A stretch of 64,000 nt of DNA, taken from assembly GCF_001420995.1 (NCBI RefSeq), contig NZ_CP012184.1:5936501-6000500 (forward strand), in the 5' to 3' direction. The stretch is from Pseudonocardia sp. EC080619-01. GTDB taxonomy: Bacteria > Actinomycetota > Actinomycetes > Mycobacteriales > Pseudonocardiaceae. Shown in pieces: positions 8,591 through 16,324 of the stretch; the stretch's first letter is position 1; the number at the start of each line of letters is the position of its first letter. A program made the position numbers and the translations under genes. The notes under the pieces are model-generated. The model searched no databases and was not told where the DNA came from. It saw nothing but the letters and a program-made list of their open reading frames with translations.

Positions 8591-8623
8591 GTGCACTAGT
8601 TCGCTTCGACCGGACCAGTGCAC
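8591..8623. promoter_or_regulatory. Inverted-repeat operator candidate for GntR-TetR regulator
   Basis: GTGCACTAG (8591-8599) is repeated in inverted orientation as CCAGTGCAC (8615-8623), 8 of 9 positions matching, 29 bases upstream of the regulator start. The wide 15-base spacer would fit a protein with two DNA-binding modules or two dimers. This is inference from position and symmetry only. Confidence 0.4.
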
Positions 8624-8673
8624 GTATCGCTGCTGATTGCGCCGAAATGCTCGACGCCTGTGCGGTCTTCCTC

Positions 8674-8704
8674 CACTGTACGTGAGAGATCAATACACCG
8701 TACG
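8674..8704 (+). promoter_or_regulatory. Direct repeats in the divergent promoter region
   Basis: CACTGTACG (8674-8682) and CACCGTACG (8696-8704) are direct repeats offset by 22 bases, about two helical turns, upstream of the FAD oxidoreductase start at 8787. They could be activator or repressor boxes for that gene. Nothing else in the 224-bp gap looks coding. Confidence 0.3.
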
Positions 8705-8786
8705 CAGCCGTCGAGGCCGTCATGGACCCCCGCTCGGTCCCGCCGGCCCGGGCCGGACCGACCACCGGAGAGACAGGAACGACGTG

Positions 8787-10232
8787 ATGGTGACCGACAT
8801 CGACACCGACTACCTCGTGATCGGCGCGGGCGCGACGGCGATGGCCTTCGTGGACACCCTGCTGAGCGAGACACGGGCGACCGTGACCATGGTGGACCGC
8901 TACCACCAGCCGGGCGGGCACTGGACCCTCGCCTACCCCTACGTGCGGCTGCACCAGCCCTCCGCCATGTACGGCGTGAACTCCCGCCCGCTCGGCGACG
9001 GCCGCATCGACCGGACGGGCGGGAACGCCGGACTGTACGAGCTGGCCGGCGCGGCCGAGATCTGCAGCTACTTCGACCAGGTGATGCGGCAGACGTTCCT
9101 GCCGTCCGGGCGGGTCACCTACTTCCCCATGGCCGAGTACCGGGGCGCCGGACGGTTCCACCTGACGACCTCGGGCACGCAGTACCGGGTCACCGTGCGA
9201 CGCAGGGTCGTGGACACCACGTATCAGGGCGTGAGCGTGCCCGCCATGCGACCACCGGAGTTCCCGGTCGCCACCGGCGTCCCCGTCGTACCGCCGAACG
9301 ACCTGCCCGCCCTGCGGGAGCCCTACGACCGGTACGTCGTCGTGGGAGCGGGCAAGACCGGGATCGACGCCTGCCTCTGGCTGCTGGAACAGGGTGTCGA
9401 TCCCACCGACCTGACGTGGATCATGCCCCGGGCCCCGTGGCTCATCGACCGGGCCTCGGTGCAGCCGATCCCCCTCCGCCGGCCCGACGACATCGCGCGG
9501 GAGTACGCCGCCAGGCACGACGCCGTCATGGGCGCGGAGTCCGTACCGGACCTGTTCGACCGGCTCGACGCGGCGGGAGCCCTGCTGAGGATCTCCCCGC
9601 ACGAGCGCCCGACGGCGTTCCGCTGCGCCACCGTCTCCCGGGCCGAGCTGGAACAGCTGCGCAGGATCCGGGACGTCGTCCGCCTCGGCCGGGTGAAGCG
9701 GATCGACGAGACCGGCGTCGAGCTCGACGGGGGCACCCTCCCGACCGGTCCCGGTGTCCTGCACGTGGACTGCACCGCCGATGCCGTGAAGCAGCTCCCG
9801 GCCGTGCCGATCTTCCGGGATCGGCTGATCACCCTGCAGCCGGTCCGTGTCTGCCAGCCGGTGTTCAGCGCCGCCCTCGTCGCGCACGTCGAGGCGAACG
9901 GGCTCGATGACGCCGTGAGGAACGAGCTCTGTCCCGTCACCCCCTACCCGAGGACCGAGGTGGACTGGCTCAGGTTCGCCCTGTCCGCGAACCACGAACA
10001 GCTGCGCTGGGCGGAGAACCCCGACATCGGCGCCTGGTTGCACACCTCTCGGCTGCACCCGGACGTCGCCCCACCGATGCCCGACGACCCGGCCGAGCGG
10101 GCGATCGTCGAACAGCAGGCCGTCGCGATGGCCCGGGCGCAGATCGCGAAGCTCGACGAACTCCTGCACGCCCACGAGACAGCTGATCCGCAGCGCGGAT
10201 TCGAACGCGGAGCGGACGAGGCGAACCGATGA
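8787..10232 (+). CDS. FAD/NAD(P)-binding oxidoreductase
   Basis: A 481-residue flavoprotein with two Rossmann dinucleotide-binding motifs: DYLVIGAGATAMAF at the N-terminus for FAD and YVVVGAGKTGIDACLWL near residue 185 for NAD(P). The motif GGHWTLAYPYVRLHQPS resembles flavoprotein monooxygenase-type proteins. Many databases label relatives only as NAD(P)-binding proteins. The frame is open upstream, but AGGA eight bases before the ATG at 8787 sets the start. Its stop overlaps the membrane-protein start (ATGA), so the two are an operon, divergent from the GntR-TetR regulator. The substrate is unknown. Confidence 0.82.
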   Translation: MVTDIDTDYLVIGAGATAMAFVDTLLSETRATVTMVDRYHQPGGHWTLAYPYVRLHQPSAMYGVNSRPLGDGRIDRTGGNAGLYELAGAAEICSYFDQVMRQTFLPSGRVTYFPMAEYRGAGRFHLTTSGTQYRVTVRRRVVDTTYQGVSVPAMRPPEFPVATGVPVVPPNDLPALREPYDRYVVVGAGKTGIDACLWLLEQGVDPTDLTWIMPRAPWLIDRASVQPIPLRRPDDIAREYAARHDAVMGAESVPDLFDRLDAAGALLRISPHERPTAFRCATVSRAELEQLRRIRDVVRLGRVKRIDETGVELDGGTLPTGPGVLHVDCTADAVKQLPAVPIFRDRLITLQPVRVCQPVFSAALVAHVEANGLDDAVRNELCPVTPYPRTEVDWLRFALSANHEQLRWAENPDIGAWLHTSRLHPDVAPPMPDDPAERAIVEQQAVAMARAQIAKLDELLHAHETADPQRGFERGADEANR

Positions 10233-11248
10233 ACCCGACCACGAACCGCCGACGGAACAGGGCGCCCTGGGTGCTCGCCCTGCTGACCACGCTGTGCGCG
10301 GAGCTGACGTTCACCGCGGTCGCGGTGCCGTTCACCTGGCTGCTCGTGCCCCTGCTCATGGTGATGTACGGCGCCGGCGTCCTCGTGCTCCGGGAGGCGG
10401 TCGTGCGGGTCGGCGGCGGCTGGCCGAGCCTGGTGCTGATGGGTGTGGCCTACCAGATCGCGGAGGACGGCCTGGGCCTGCAGGCTCTGACGAGCCCCCG
10501 GATGTACGGCGCCGCCGACTGGGGTCTGCGGGCGCTCGGCGTGAACTGGACGTACTGGGAGTCGCAGATCGGCATCCACGTCGTGCTCAGCGTCCTGGTG
10601 CCGATCGCGATCACCGACCTGCTGTTCCCGGCACAGCGGGCCCGGCCCTACCTGGGCGACCGGGGGCTGGCCGGCACCGGCGTCCTGGCCGTCGTGGGTG
10701 TGCTCGGGCTCCGCCATCTCATCTCGGCGACCGAGGACCCCGGCTACCGGACGCCGTGGGGCTTCACACTGCTGTTCGTCGCGCTCATCGTCGCGCTCGG
10801 GCTGGTGGCGCTGACGGTCCTTCCTCGCCTGCGGACCGCTGCAGGCCGTCCAGCGGCCCGGACCGCGCCACGCCCGGGGGTGGTCGGGTTCGTGTCCGGG
10901 TACCTGACCATGGCGTTCCTGACCACTCTCCTTCCGCTCGGACTCGGCTCCACCATGCTGCTCGGCGACCTGATGTCCCCCGTCCAGCGGTTGATCATCG
11001 CGCCGCTGACCGCCGTGGCGTTCGGGCTGCTGGTACTGCGCTGGCAGGCGGGAGCGAACTGGGGTGACCGCCACCGGATCTGGCTGTTCGGCGGGATCCT
11101 CGTGTCCCACACCGCGTTCATGATGCCCGGCTCGCCGACCTCCGCGCTCGTCGGTGCGCTGACGATCGCGGCGGAGGTATACCTGCTGACCCGTCTCGCC
11201 GGACATCTCCGGCAGCGGGGGTCGGTGACCGCACGTTCCGACCGGTGA
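10229..11248 (+). CDS. Polytopic membrane protein of unknown function
   Basis: A 339-residue protein with about nine hydrophobic helices and short loops, a basic N-terminus and a Pro/Ala-rich cytoplasmic loop near residue 210. I recognise no transporter or enzyme motif. Translational coupling (ATGA) to the FAD oxidoreductase suggests it works with that enzyme, for example in moving its substrate or product or anchoring it, but this is inference. No further gene follows on this strand; the next gene converges. Confidence 0.75.
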   Translation: MNPTTNRRRNRAPWVLALLTTLCAELTFTAVAVPFTWLLVPLLMVMYGAGVLVLREAVVRVGGGWPSLVLMGVAYQIAEDGLGLQALTSPRMYGAADWGLRALGVNWTYWESQIGIHVVLSVLVPIAITDLLFPAQRARPYLGDRGLAGTGVLAVVGVLGLRHLISATEDPGYRTPWGFTLLFVALIVALGLVALTVLPRLRTAAGRPAARTAPRPGVVGFVSGYLTMAFLTTLLPLGLGSTMLLGDLMSPVQRLIIAPLTAVAFGLLVLRWQAGANWGDRHRIWLFGGILVSHTAFMMPGSPTSALVGALTIAAEVYLLTRLAGHLRQRGSVTARSDR

Positions 11249-11272
11249 GCGCATGCGCTGCGGCGAGGTTCG

Positions 11273-11755
11273 TCATCGGGTGACCGTCCCGTCGTCGTCA
11301 CGGAGCCGGACCGGGTGCCGGCTGAGTATCGAGATCCGGTTGAACGCGTTGATCGTGGCCGCCACCCACGCGGCCGCGACGAACGCGTCGTCCCCGAGCG
11401 CCGACCGTGCGCCGAGCAGGTCGGCGTCGGCCTCGTCGGTGACGGGCAGGGTGGTCGCGGCCTCGGCCACCGCGAGCACGGCCCGCTCCCGCTCGTCGAA
11501 CAGCGCGACCTCCCGCCAGGCAGGCAGCAGGTCCAGCTTCTGCTGGGCGACACCGGCCCGGCGCGCCTCGCGGGAGTGCAGGTCCAGGCAGAACGCACAC
11601 CGGTTGAGCTGCGACACACGGACCTTGACCAACTCGGACTCCGGCGCCGACAACCCCCGGGCCGACGCGGCGTCCCTGACCGTCGTGGCGAGGCCCTGCG
11701 CGGCCCGCCACGCCTCGGGCACCGCCCGGTCGAGGAACGGACCTGCGCTCACCAT
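11273..11755 (-). CDS. AhpD/carboxymuconolactone decarboxylase-family protein
   Basis: A 160-residue all-helical protein of the AhpD-like family. The redox pair and relay His are visible in CAFCLDLHSREA near residue 53, the CxxC-x3-H pattern of alkylhydroperoxidase-type members, so a peroxidase activity is likely. The downstream helical segment (FDERERAVLAVAEAAT, then WVAATINAFNRIS) also matches the family. The start lies seven bases inside the 3' end of the upstream DUF2252 gene, so it is the last gene of a coupled operon. Confidence 0.9.
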   Translation of the reverse strand: MVSAGPFLDRAVPEAWRAAQGLATTVRDAASARGLSAPESELVKVRVSQLNRCAFCLDLHSREARRAGVAQQKLDLLPAWREVALFDERERAVLAVAEAATTLPVTDEADADLLGARSALGDDAFVAAAWVAATINAFNRISILSRHPVRLRDDDGTVTR

Positions 11756-13137
11756 CCGCGTTCCGCGGCCCGCACGTCACCGGCCGCGATCGCGGTGCGG
11801 AGGTCACGGTGGTCGGCCTCGTTCTGGGCCGCGTAGGCGCGGGCGTAGCCGAGGATCCCCTCGGCGAAGGCGGTGCCGCGGCCCAGGTAGCCGGCGATCG
11901 CCTGCGGGTCCCCGCTGCGGGCGTGCGACTTCGCCAGCGCGTGACCGCACGCCGCGGCGAACTGGGGCAGGAACCCGGAGATCTCCGCGCCGGTGGGGAT
12001 GACCTTCATGTCGCGGAACTGGCGGACGTAGTAGTCGTGGCCGTCGACGCGCATGTGGCCGAGGAAGATGTCGCTGGCGGACTGCATGAGGCGCTGGCCC
12101 ACGACGACACGCTCACCGTGGTTGTCGAACCCGCCGGCGCCCAGGAACTCCTCGTAGACCGACGCGGTGGCCTGCTTGGCCTGCGAGAACACCGGCTGGC
12201 GGCCGCTGTCGCCCTCCAGCAGGTGCAGCCAGACGCGCATGCCGACGCTGCCCACCCCCACGATCTGGCGGACGGAGTCGACCCGCCGGAACCGGGCGAC
12301 GAGCCGGTGCAGGTGGGGCGGTATCGACGCCAGGTACGAGTCGTAGACCTGCTCGTAGGCGCGCACCCGCTCGTCGCGGGTCAGGCCGTCGTCGATCCGC
12401 TTCATCGGGTCCAGGACGATGTGGCGCCCGCCGTCGCCGTCGTCGGCGACCAGCCGCCGCGCGGCCCCGTGGTGGGTCCGTCGGCGCGAGCGCTCCTCGA
12501 CCGCGCGGAGGGTGGCCTCGGCGACGTCGGAGGCCAGGCCCCGCAACGGCACGTCGGCGGTGATCCGGTCGTACCAGACGTCCAGCTCCCCCATCCGGGA
12601 GTAGCGGCGCATCGCCGTGCGGTAGCCCTCGACCGCTGCGGCCGCGGCGTCCGCACCGCACCCGCCCGGGAGCCGCTCGGTGTCGGCGAGCACGTGCACG
12701 CTGGTGGCGAGGCGCTTGAGGTCCCACTCGAAGGGGCCGGGCAGGGTCTCGTCGAAGTCGCGTGCGTCGAACAGCAGACGGCGTTCGGGCGAGGCCCACA
12801 GCCCGAAGTTCAGGACGTGCGCGTCGCCGCACATCTGCACCGTCAGTCCCGAGTGCGGCGCCGAGGCCAGGTCGGCGGCCATGACGGCCGCGGCGCCGCG
12901 CAGATGGGTCCACGGCGAGGCCGCCATCCGGGCGTAGCGCAGCGGCAGCAGCGCGGGGTCACGCACGGCGTCCTGGGCGCGCAACCGGTCCAGGGCGGTG
13001 CGCTCCCGCACGGCCGGGTCCCACCGGGCCGCGGTCCGCCGGGGGGCGCGCCTGCGGGCGCGACGCCCGTCGGCCGCGACGGCGGCGGCGGTCCCCGCGG
13101 AACGGTCGCGTCCGGCGACGGCCGGCGCGGAGCTCAT
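11749..13137 (-). CDS. DUF2252 (kinase-like fold) protein
   Basis: A 462-residue DUF2252 protein, a family distantly related to aminoglycoside-phosphotransferase-like kinases. Visible hallmarks are CGDAHVLNFGLWASPE (residues 102-117), FDARDFDETLPGPFEWDLKR, the VGVGSVGMR loop, and YYVRQFRDMK. The first 40 residues are Arg/Ala-rich and probably disordered. The start codon overlaps the stop of a 53-aa small gene (ATGA), and its stop overlaps the AhpD-like gene. Function is unknown in the family; linkage with a putative peroxidase suggests a redox or stress role (inference). Confidence 0.9.
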   Translation of the reverse strand: MSSAPAVAGRDRSAGTAAAVAADGRRARRRAPRRTAARWDPAVRERTALDRLRAQDAVRDPALLPLRYARMAASPWTHLRGAAAVMAADLASAPHSGLTVQMCGDAHVLNFGLWASPERRLLFDARDFDETLPGPFEWDLKRLATSVHVLADTERLPGGCGADAAAAAVEGYRTAMRRYSRMGELDVWYDRITADVPLRGLASDVAEATLRAVEERSRRRTHHGAARRLVADDGDGGRHIVLDPMKRIDDGLTRDERVRAYEQVYDSYLASIPPHLHRLVARFRRVDSVRQIVGVGSVGMRVWLHLLEGDSGRQPVFSQAKQATASVYEEFLGAGGFDNHGERVVVGQRLMQSASDIFLGHMRVDGHDYYVRQFRDMKVIPTGAEISGFLPQFAAACGHALAKSHARSGDPQAIAGYLGRGTAFAEGILGYARAYAAQNEADHRDLRTAIAAGDVRAAERGW

Positions 13138-13295
13138 GGCGTACCCCCGACCGTGCGCGTCACGACGAAGGAGCCGACCGGGCTCGGGTCCCGCAGCGCG
13201 ATCGTCACGGCCGCGCCGGTCCGGTCGGTCGTCTCCGCACTCACGGGCCGGTCACGACCCCCGGGCGGGGTGTTCGGGTGCATGGGGGGCGTCAC
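13134..13295 (-). CDS. Small protein (53 aa) coupled to DUF2252 gene
   Basis: A short frame begins at a GTG (13295) preceded by AGGAGAT at normal spacing, and its stop overlaps the DUF2252 ATG as ATGA, two strong signs of a real gene. The protein starts MTPPMHPNTPPGG and contains a strand-like stretch (GAAVTIALRD, GSFVVTRTV) reminiscent of a small beta-rich domain. No family is recognised. It sits 29 bp downstream of the alpha/beta hydrolase gene in the same unit. It could alternatively serve mainly as a coupling frame for DUF2252. Confidence 0.6.
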   Translation of the reverse strand: MTPPMHPNTPPGGRDRPVSAETTDRTGAAVTIALRDPSPVGSFVVTRTVGGTP

Positions 13296-13324
13296 GTGGG
13301 GATCTCCTGTCGGGCGAACGGGCG

Positions 13325-14266
13325 TCACGCGCGCGGGGGCGGCGGGTCGAGCAGGTGCGCGGTCAGCTCGGCGGGACGGTCCTCCTGCAGGAGGTGTCCG
13401 GCGTCGTCGAACCAGTGCAGGGTCGAGTGCGGGATCCGCTCGTGCAGCCAGACGCCGTACTCCGGTGGCAGGATCCGGTCGTGGCGGCCCCACAGCAGCC
13501 GCACCGGGACGGTGATGGTGTCCAGCAGGTGCTCGTAGGGGCGGGTGTCGGCCTCGGCGAGCTGGCGGTACTGGCGGTAGAAGGCCGCCTGTCCCTCCGG
13601 TCCGCGCCACGGCGCCAGGTGGGCCTCCAGCACGTCGGGGTGCAGACCCCGGTGGCTGGCGTTGCGCAGGTGGGCCGCGACCAGCGCCTCGTGCGCGTAG
13701 CCGGGCAACGCGGCGAACACCTCCGGGTGCTCACGCATCAGCTGGAACAGGCCACGCTCCCAGCGGCCGCCGCTGACGGCGTCGAAGACGGTCAGGTCGC
13801 GGTAGCGCGCCGACTCCAGCAGGTGGGCGCGCAGTACCACCGCCCCACCGATGTCGTTCGCGACCACGCTGGGCGCGGTGAGTCCCCAGTGGTCGAGCAG
13901 CCCGGCGAAGCGGCGGGCCTGGGCGGCGAGGGTGAGGTCCTGGCCCTCGTGGCGGTCCGAGCGCCCGTAGCCGAGGAGGTCGAACACGTACACGGTGCGT
14001 GTGCGGGCCAGTGCCGGGGCGACGTCCCGCCACAGGAACGAGGAGTACGGCGTCCCGTGGACCAGCACGACCGGGTGCCCGCCGGTGCCCAGGCGGGCCC
14101 AGCGGACGACGCCGTCGTCGGTCTCGTGGGACTCGGGCAGCTCCCAGCCCGTGGGGTCGGTCGGTGGCACGGCAGGGCCTCGCAGGTCTCGCGTCGGGGG
14201 GTGACCGGGTCGGGGGGCGATCTCGTGGGCGGCCACCATCAGGGCAGCGACCGCCGCGAGGACCAC
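13325..14266 (-). CDS. Alpha/beta hydrolase with Asp nucleophile (dehalogenase/epoxide hydrolase-like)
   Basis: A 313-residue alpha/beta-fold hydrolase with an N-terminal hydrophobic segment (residues 1-16), possibly a membrane anchor. The oxyanion motif is VVLVHGTPYSS. The nucleophile elbow reads VVANDIGGAVV, with Asp instead of Ser, as in haloalkane dehalogenases and epoxide hydrolases. The acid residue lies in LLWGRHDRILP and the catalytic His in DDAGHLLQEDRP. The GTG at 14266 lies 12 bp after the GNAT stop; upstream frame extension would overlap that gene fully. The RBS is weak, so the exact start is uncertain. Confidence 0.82.
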   Translation of the reverse strand: MVLAAVAALMVAAHEIAPRPGHPPTRDLRGPAVPPTDPTGWELPESHETDDGVVRWARLGTGGHPVVLVHGTPYSSFLWRDVAPALARTRTVYVFDLLGYGRSDRHEGQDLTLAAQARRFAGLLDHWGLTAPSVVANDIGGAVVLRAHLLESARYRDLTVFDAVSGGRWERGLFQLMREHPEVFAALPGYAHEALVAAHLRNASHRGLHPDVLEAHLAPWRGPEGQAAFYRQYRQLAEADTRPYEHLLDTITVPVRLLWGRHDRILPPEYGVWLHERIPHSTLHWFDDAGHLLQEDRPAELTAHLLDPPPPRA

Positions 14267-14277
14267 GGTCGGTGCGG

Positions 14278-14577
14278 TCAGTCCGTGACCCGGCTGGTGG
14301 AGCGGTACTCCAGGTCGGCGTACTCGGGGTGGCGTGCCAGCCAGCCGGAGACGAAGGGGCACACCGCGAGTACACGCAGGCCCTCGGCCCGCACCGCCTC
14401 GATCGCGTGGCGGGCCAGCGCGGAGCCCACCCCGCGGCCCTCGAACGCCGGGTCGACCTCGGTGTGGAGAAAGGCGACGAGCTCGGCGGTGCGGGTGTAG
14501 GCGGCGAACCCCGCGAGCGTCTCCCCCTCGTGGGCCTCGAACCGGTTCGCGGCACGGTGGTCGGACACGGTGATCAT
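14278..14577 (-). CDS. Short GNAT-family N-acetyltransferase (YjdJ-like)
   Basis: A 99-residue minimal GNAT protein. It shows LVAFLHTEVDPAFEGRGVGSALARH, the HTEV strand and acetyl-CoA-binding loop, and ends with a segment (CPFVSGWLARHPEYADL) typical of the small YjdJ-type acetyltransferases of bacteria. The ATG at 14577 has GGAG upstream; the longer upstream frame is Pro/Arg-rich and not convincing. It is the first gene of a minus-strand unit with the alpha/beta hydrolase, small protein, DUF2252 and AhpD-like genes. The acceptor substrate is unknown. Confidence 0.87.
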   Translation of the reverse strand: MITVSDHRAANRFEAHEGETLAGFAAYTRTAELVAFLHTEVDPAFEGRGVGSALARHAIEAVRAEGLRVLAVCPFVSGWLARHPEYADLEYRSTSRVTD

Positions 14578-14794
14578 CAGGCCTGCTCCGGGTGTTCGGG
14601 GTGCGTCGTCGGGCAGGTCGACGGAGCCGGTCGGGACGCCCGGGTGCACCGGACCCGCCGGCCACGTCGACCGCGGGAACGACGGTAGGACGCCGCGGGG
14701 CACCACGGATCGGTCGTGCAATCGGTCACCGACCGGAACGCACCAGGGGACCCGGACCGGACCGGGGCGGCCAGGACATCTCACCCGGGCCGTC

Positions 14795-16324
14795 TCACCC
14801 GGACCCCAGCTCCCGGACGATCACTCGGCCGCTCGGGGTGCGGGGGAACCCGGTGTGCAGGCGGACCCGGTCGGGGACCCCCTGCCGTCCGGCGTGCTCG
14901 CGGCACCAGTCGAGGAACACCCGTTCGTCGAAGCCGGCCAGCGGGATGACGTGGGCGACGACGAGGTTGTCGCGGATCTCGTCCGGCTCGGCGGTGATGC
15001 AGACGTCGCTGATGTGGGGGCAGGACCGCAGGTCCGTCTCGAGTGCATAGGCCGAGAGGTTCTCGCCCCCGCGTCGGATGATGTGCATGGCCCGCCCGCG
15101 GAACTCGTAGCGGCCCCCTGGGTGGCGGACGAGCTGGTCACCGGTGCGCAGCCAGGCGCCGTCGACGAGGGTGGCGGCCGTCGCCTCGGGGGCGTCGCGG
15201 TAGCCGCGCATCACCGTCGCGCCGGGCACTCCCCGCACCCACAGCTCCCCCGGCTCGCCGTCGGGGACGTCGGCACCGTCCGGGCCGACCAGCCTGAGCC
15301 CGTCGATCCCGAGGTAGGGCCGGCCGAGCGTCGCGCGGTCGTCGGTGTCCCAGGGGCCGGCGCCGATCACCCCGTTGACGGACTCGGTCTGCCCGTAGAT
15401 CTGTCGCATGTGGACCTGTGGGAGCAGCCGGTCCCAGTCCTTCCAGTCCGCGGCCGAGAGGGTCATGCCGTAGTGGATCGCCCGGAGCGGGCCGGGATCG
15501 ACCGCTCCACCGCGTTCGACTGCGCGGTGCAGTGCCATCCGCAGGGGTGGGGCCACCATGCAGGAGACGGTGACCCCGAGGGTGCGGGCGTCGTCGAACC
15601 ACCGCGACGCGCTGAACCCGGCCACGATCGCGATCGAGCCGCCGGTCACGAACGGCGGCGGGCAGACGTAGGACTGGGCGACGGCGTGGAAGAACGGCGT
15701 GCACAGGTAGTGGCGGTCGGCGGCCAGGAAGCCGCTGTTGCGGGCCATGCGGTCCGCGCCGGCGACCAGGTTGCGGTGGGTCAGTTCGACCAGCTTGGGT
15801 GCGGCACTGGTGCCCGAGGTCGGCAGCAGTGCCGCCACGTCTGCGGCGGTCGCCTCCGGTGGCGCGGTGGTGGGCCCGAGCCGGTCGAGCCGGGTGCCCT
15901 CCCGTTCCGCGGCGGTCGTGGCGACGACGCGGGCATCGGAACCGATGCGCTGCAGCGCCTGCTGGATGCCTCCGGCGTTGTCCTCCGTCCCGACGACGAG
16001 CACCGGCGCGATCGTCGAGAGCGTCCGGGCGAGCACGGCGGCTCCGGACTCCGGGTCGACGGCGGCCACGACCGCACCGTTGGCGGGAACGGCCACCCAC
16101 GCCGCGACGACGAGCGGACAGTTCGGTAACGCCAGGACCACGCGTGCCCCGTCCACCGCTCCGGCCGCGGCCAGCCGGCCGCGCAGGTCGGTCACGTCGT
16201 CGCCCAGGCGCCCCCAGGTGACCGTTCCGCCGTGGTGGACCAGGGCCGGTGCGTCCGGGCGCTGTGCGGCCCAGCGCTCCATGAGCGCCACGAGGGTGAG
16301 ATCGCCGGTGACGTCGGTGCTCAT
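14795..16324 (-). CDS. AMP-dependent synthetase/ligase, atypical motifs
   Basis: A 509-residue member of the adenylate-forming (acyl-CoA synthetase) family. The A3 loop is LLPTSGTSAAPKLVELTHRN, which departs from the usual TSGTTGxPKG. IYGQTES (A5) and LRTGDQLVRH (A7) are present. The A10 motif reads TPSGRVIVREL, with Arg at about residue 500 in place of the lysine that normally contacts the carboxylate during adenylation. The start overlaps the transporter stop (ATGA), making this the last gene of the LacI-led minus-strand operon. It may activate a carboxylic acid to its CoA ester, but the lost lysine leaves efficiency in doubt. Confidence 0.85.
   Translation of the reverse strand: MSTDVTGDLTLVALMERWAAQRPDAPALVHHGGTVTWGRLGDDVTDLRGRLAAAGAVDGARVVLALPNCPLVVAAWVAVPANGAVVAAVDPESGAAVLARTLSTIAPVLVVGTEDNAGGIQQALQRIGSDARVVATTAAEREGTRLDRLGPTTAPPEATAADVAALLPTSGTSAAPKLVELTHRNLVAGADRMARNSGFLAADRHYLCTPFFHAVAQSYVCPPPFVTGGSIAIVAGFSASRWFDDARTLGVTVSCMVAPPLRMALHRAVERGGAVDPGPLRAIHYGMTLSAADWKDWDRLLPQVHMRQIYGQTESVNGVIGAGPWDTDDRATLGRPYLGIDGLRLVGPDGADVPDGEPGELWVRGVPGATVMRGYRDAPEATAATLVDGAWLRTGDQLVRHPGGRYEFRGRAMHIIRRGGENLSAYALETDLRSCPHISDVCITAEPDEIRDNLVVAHVIPLAGFDERVFLDWCREHAGRQGVPDRVRLHTGFPRTPSGRVIVRELGSG

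Noticed and set aside
8097-10175. Long minus-strand frame over the FAD oxidoreductase gene
   Set aside because: Antisense shadow with no domains; the plus-strand frame has two Rossmann motifs and an RBS.
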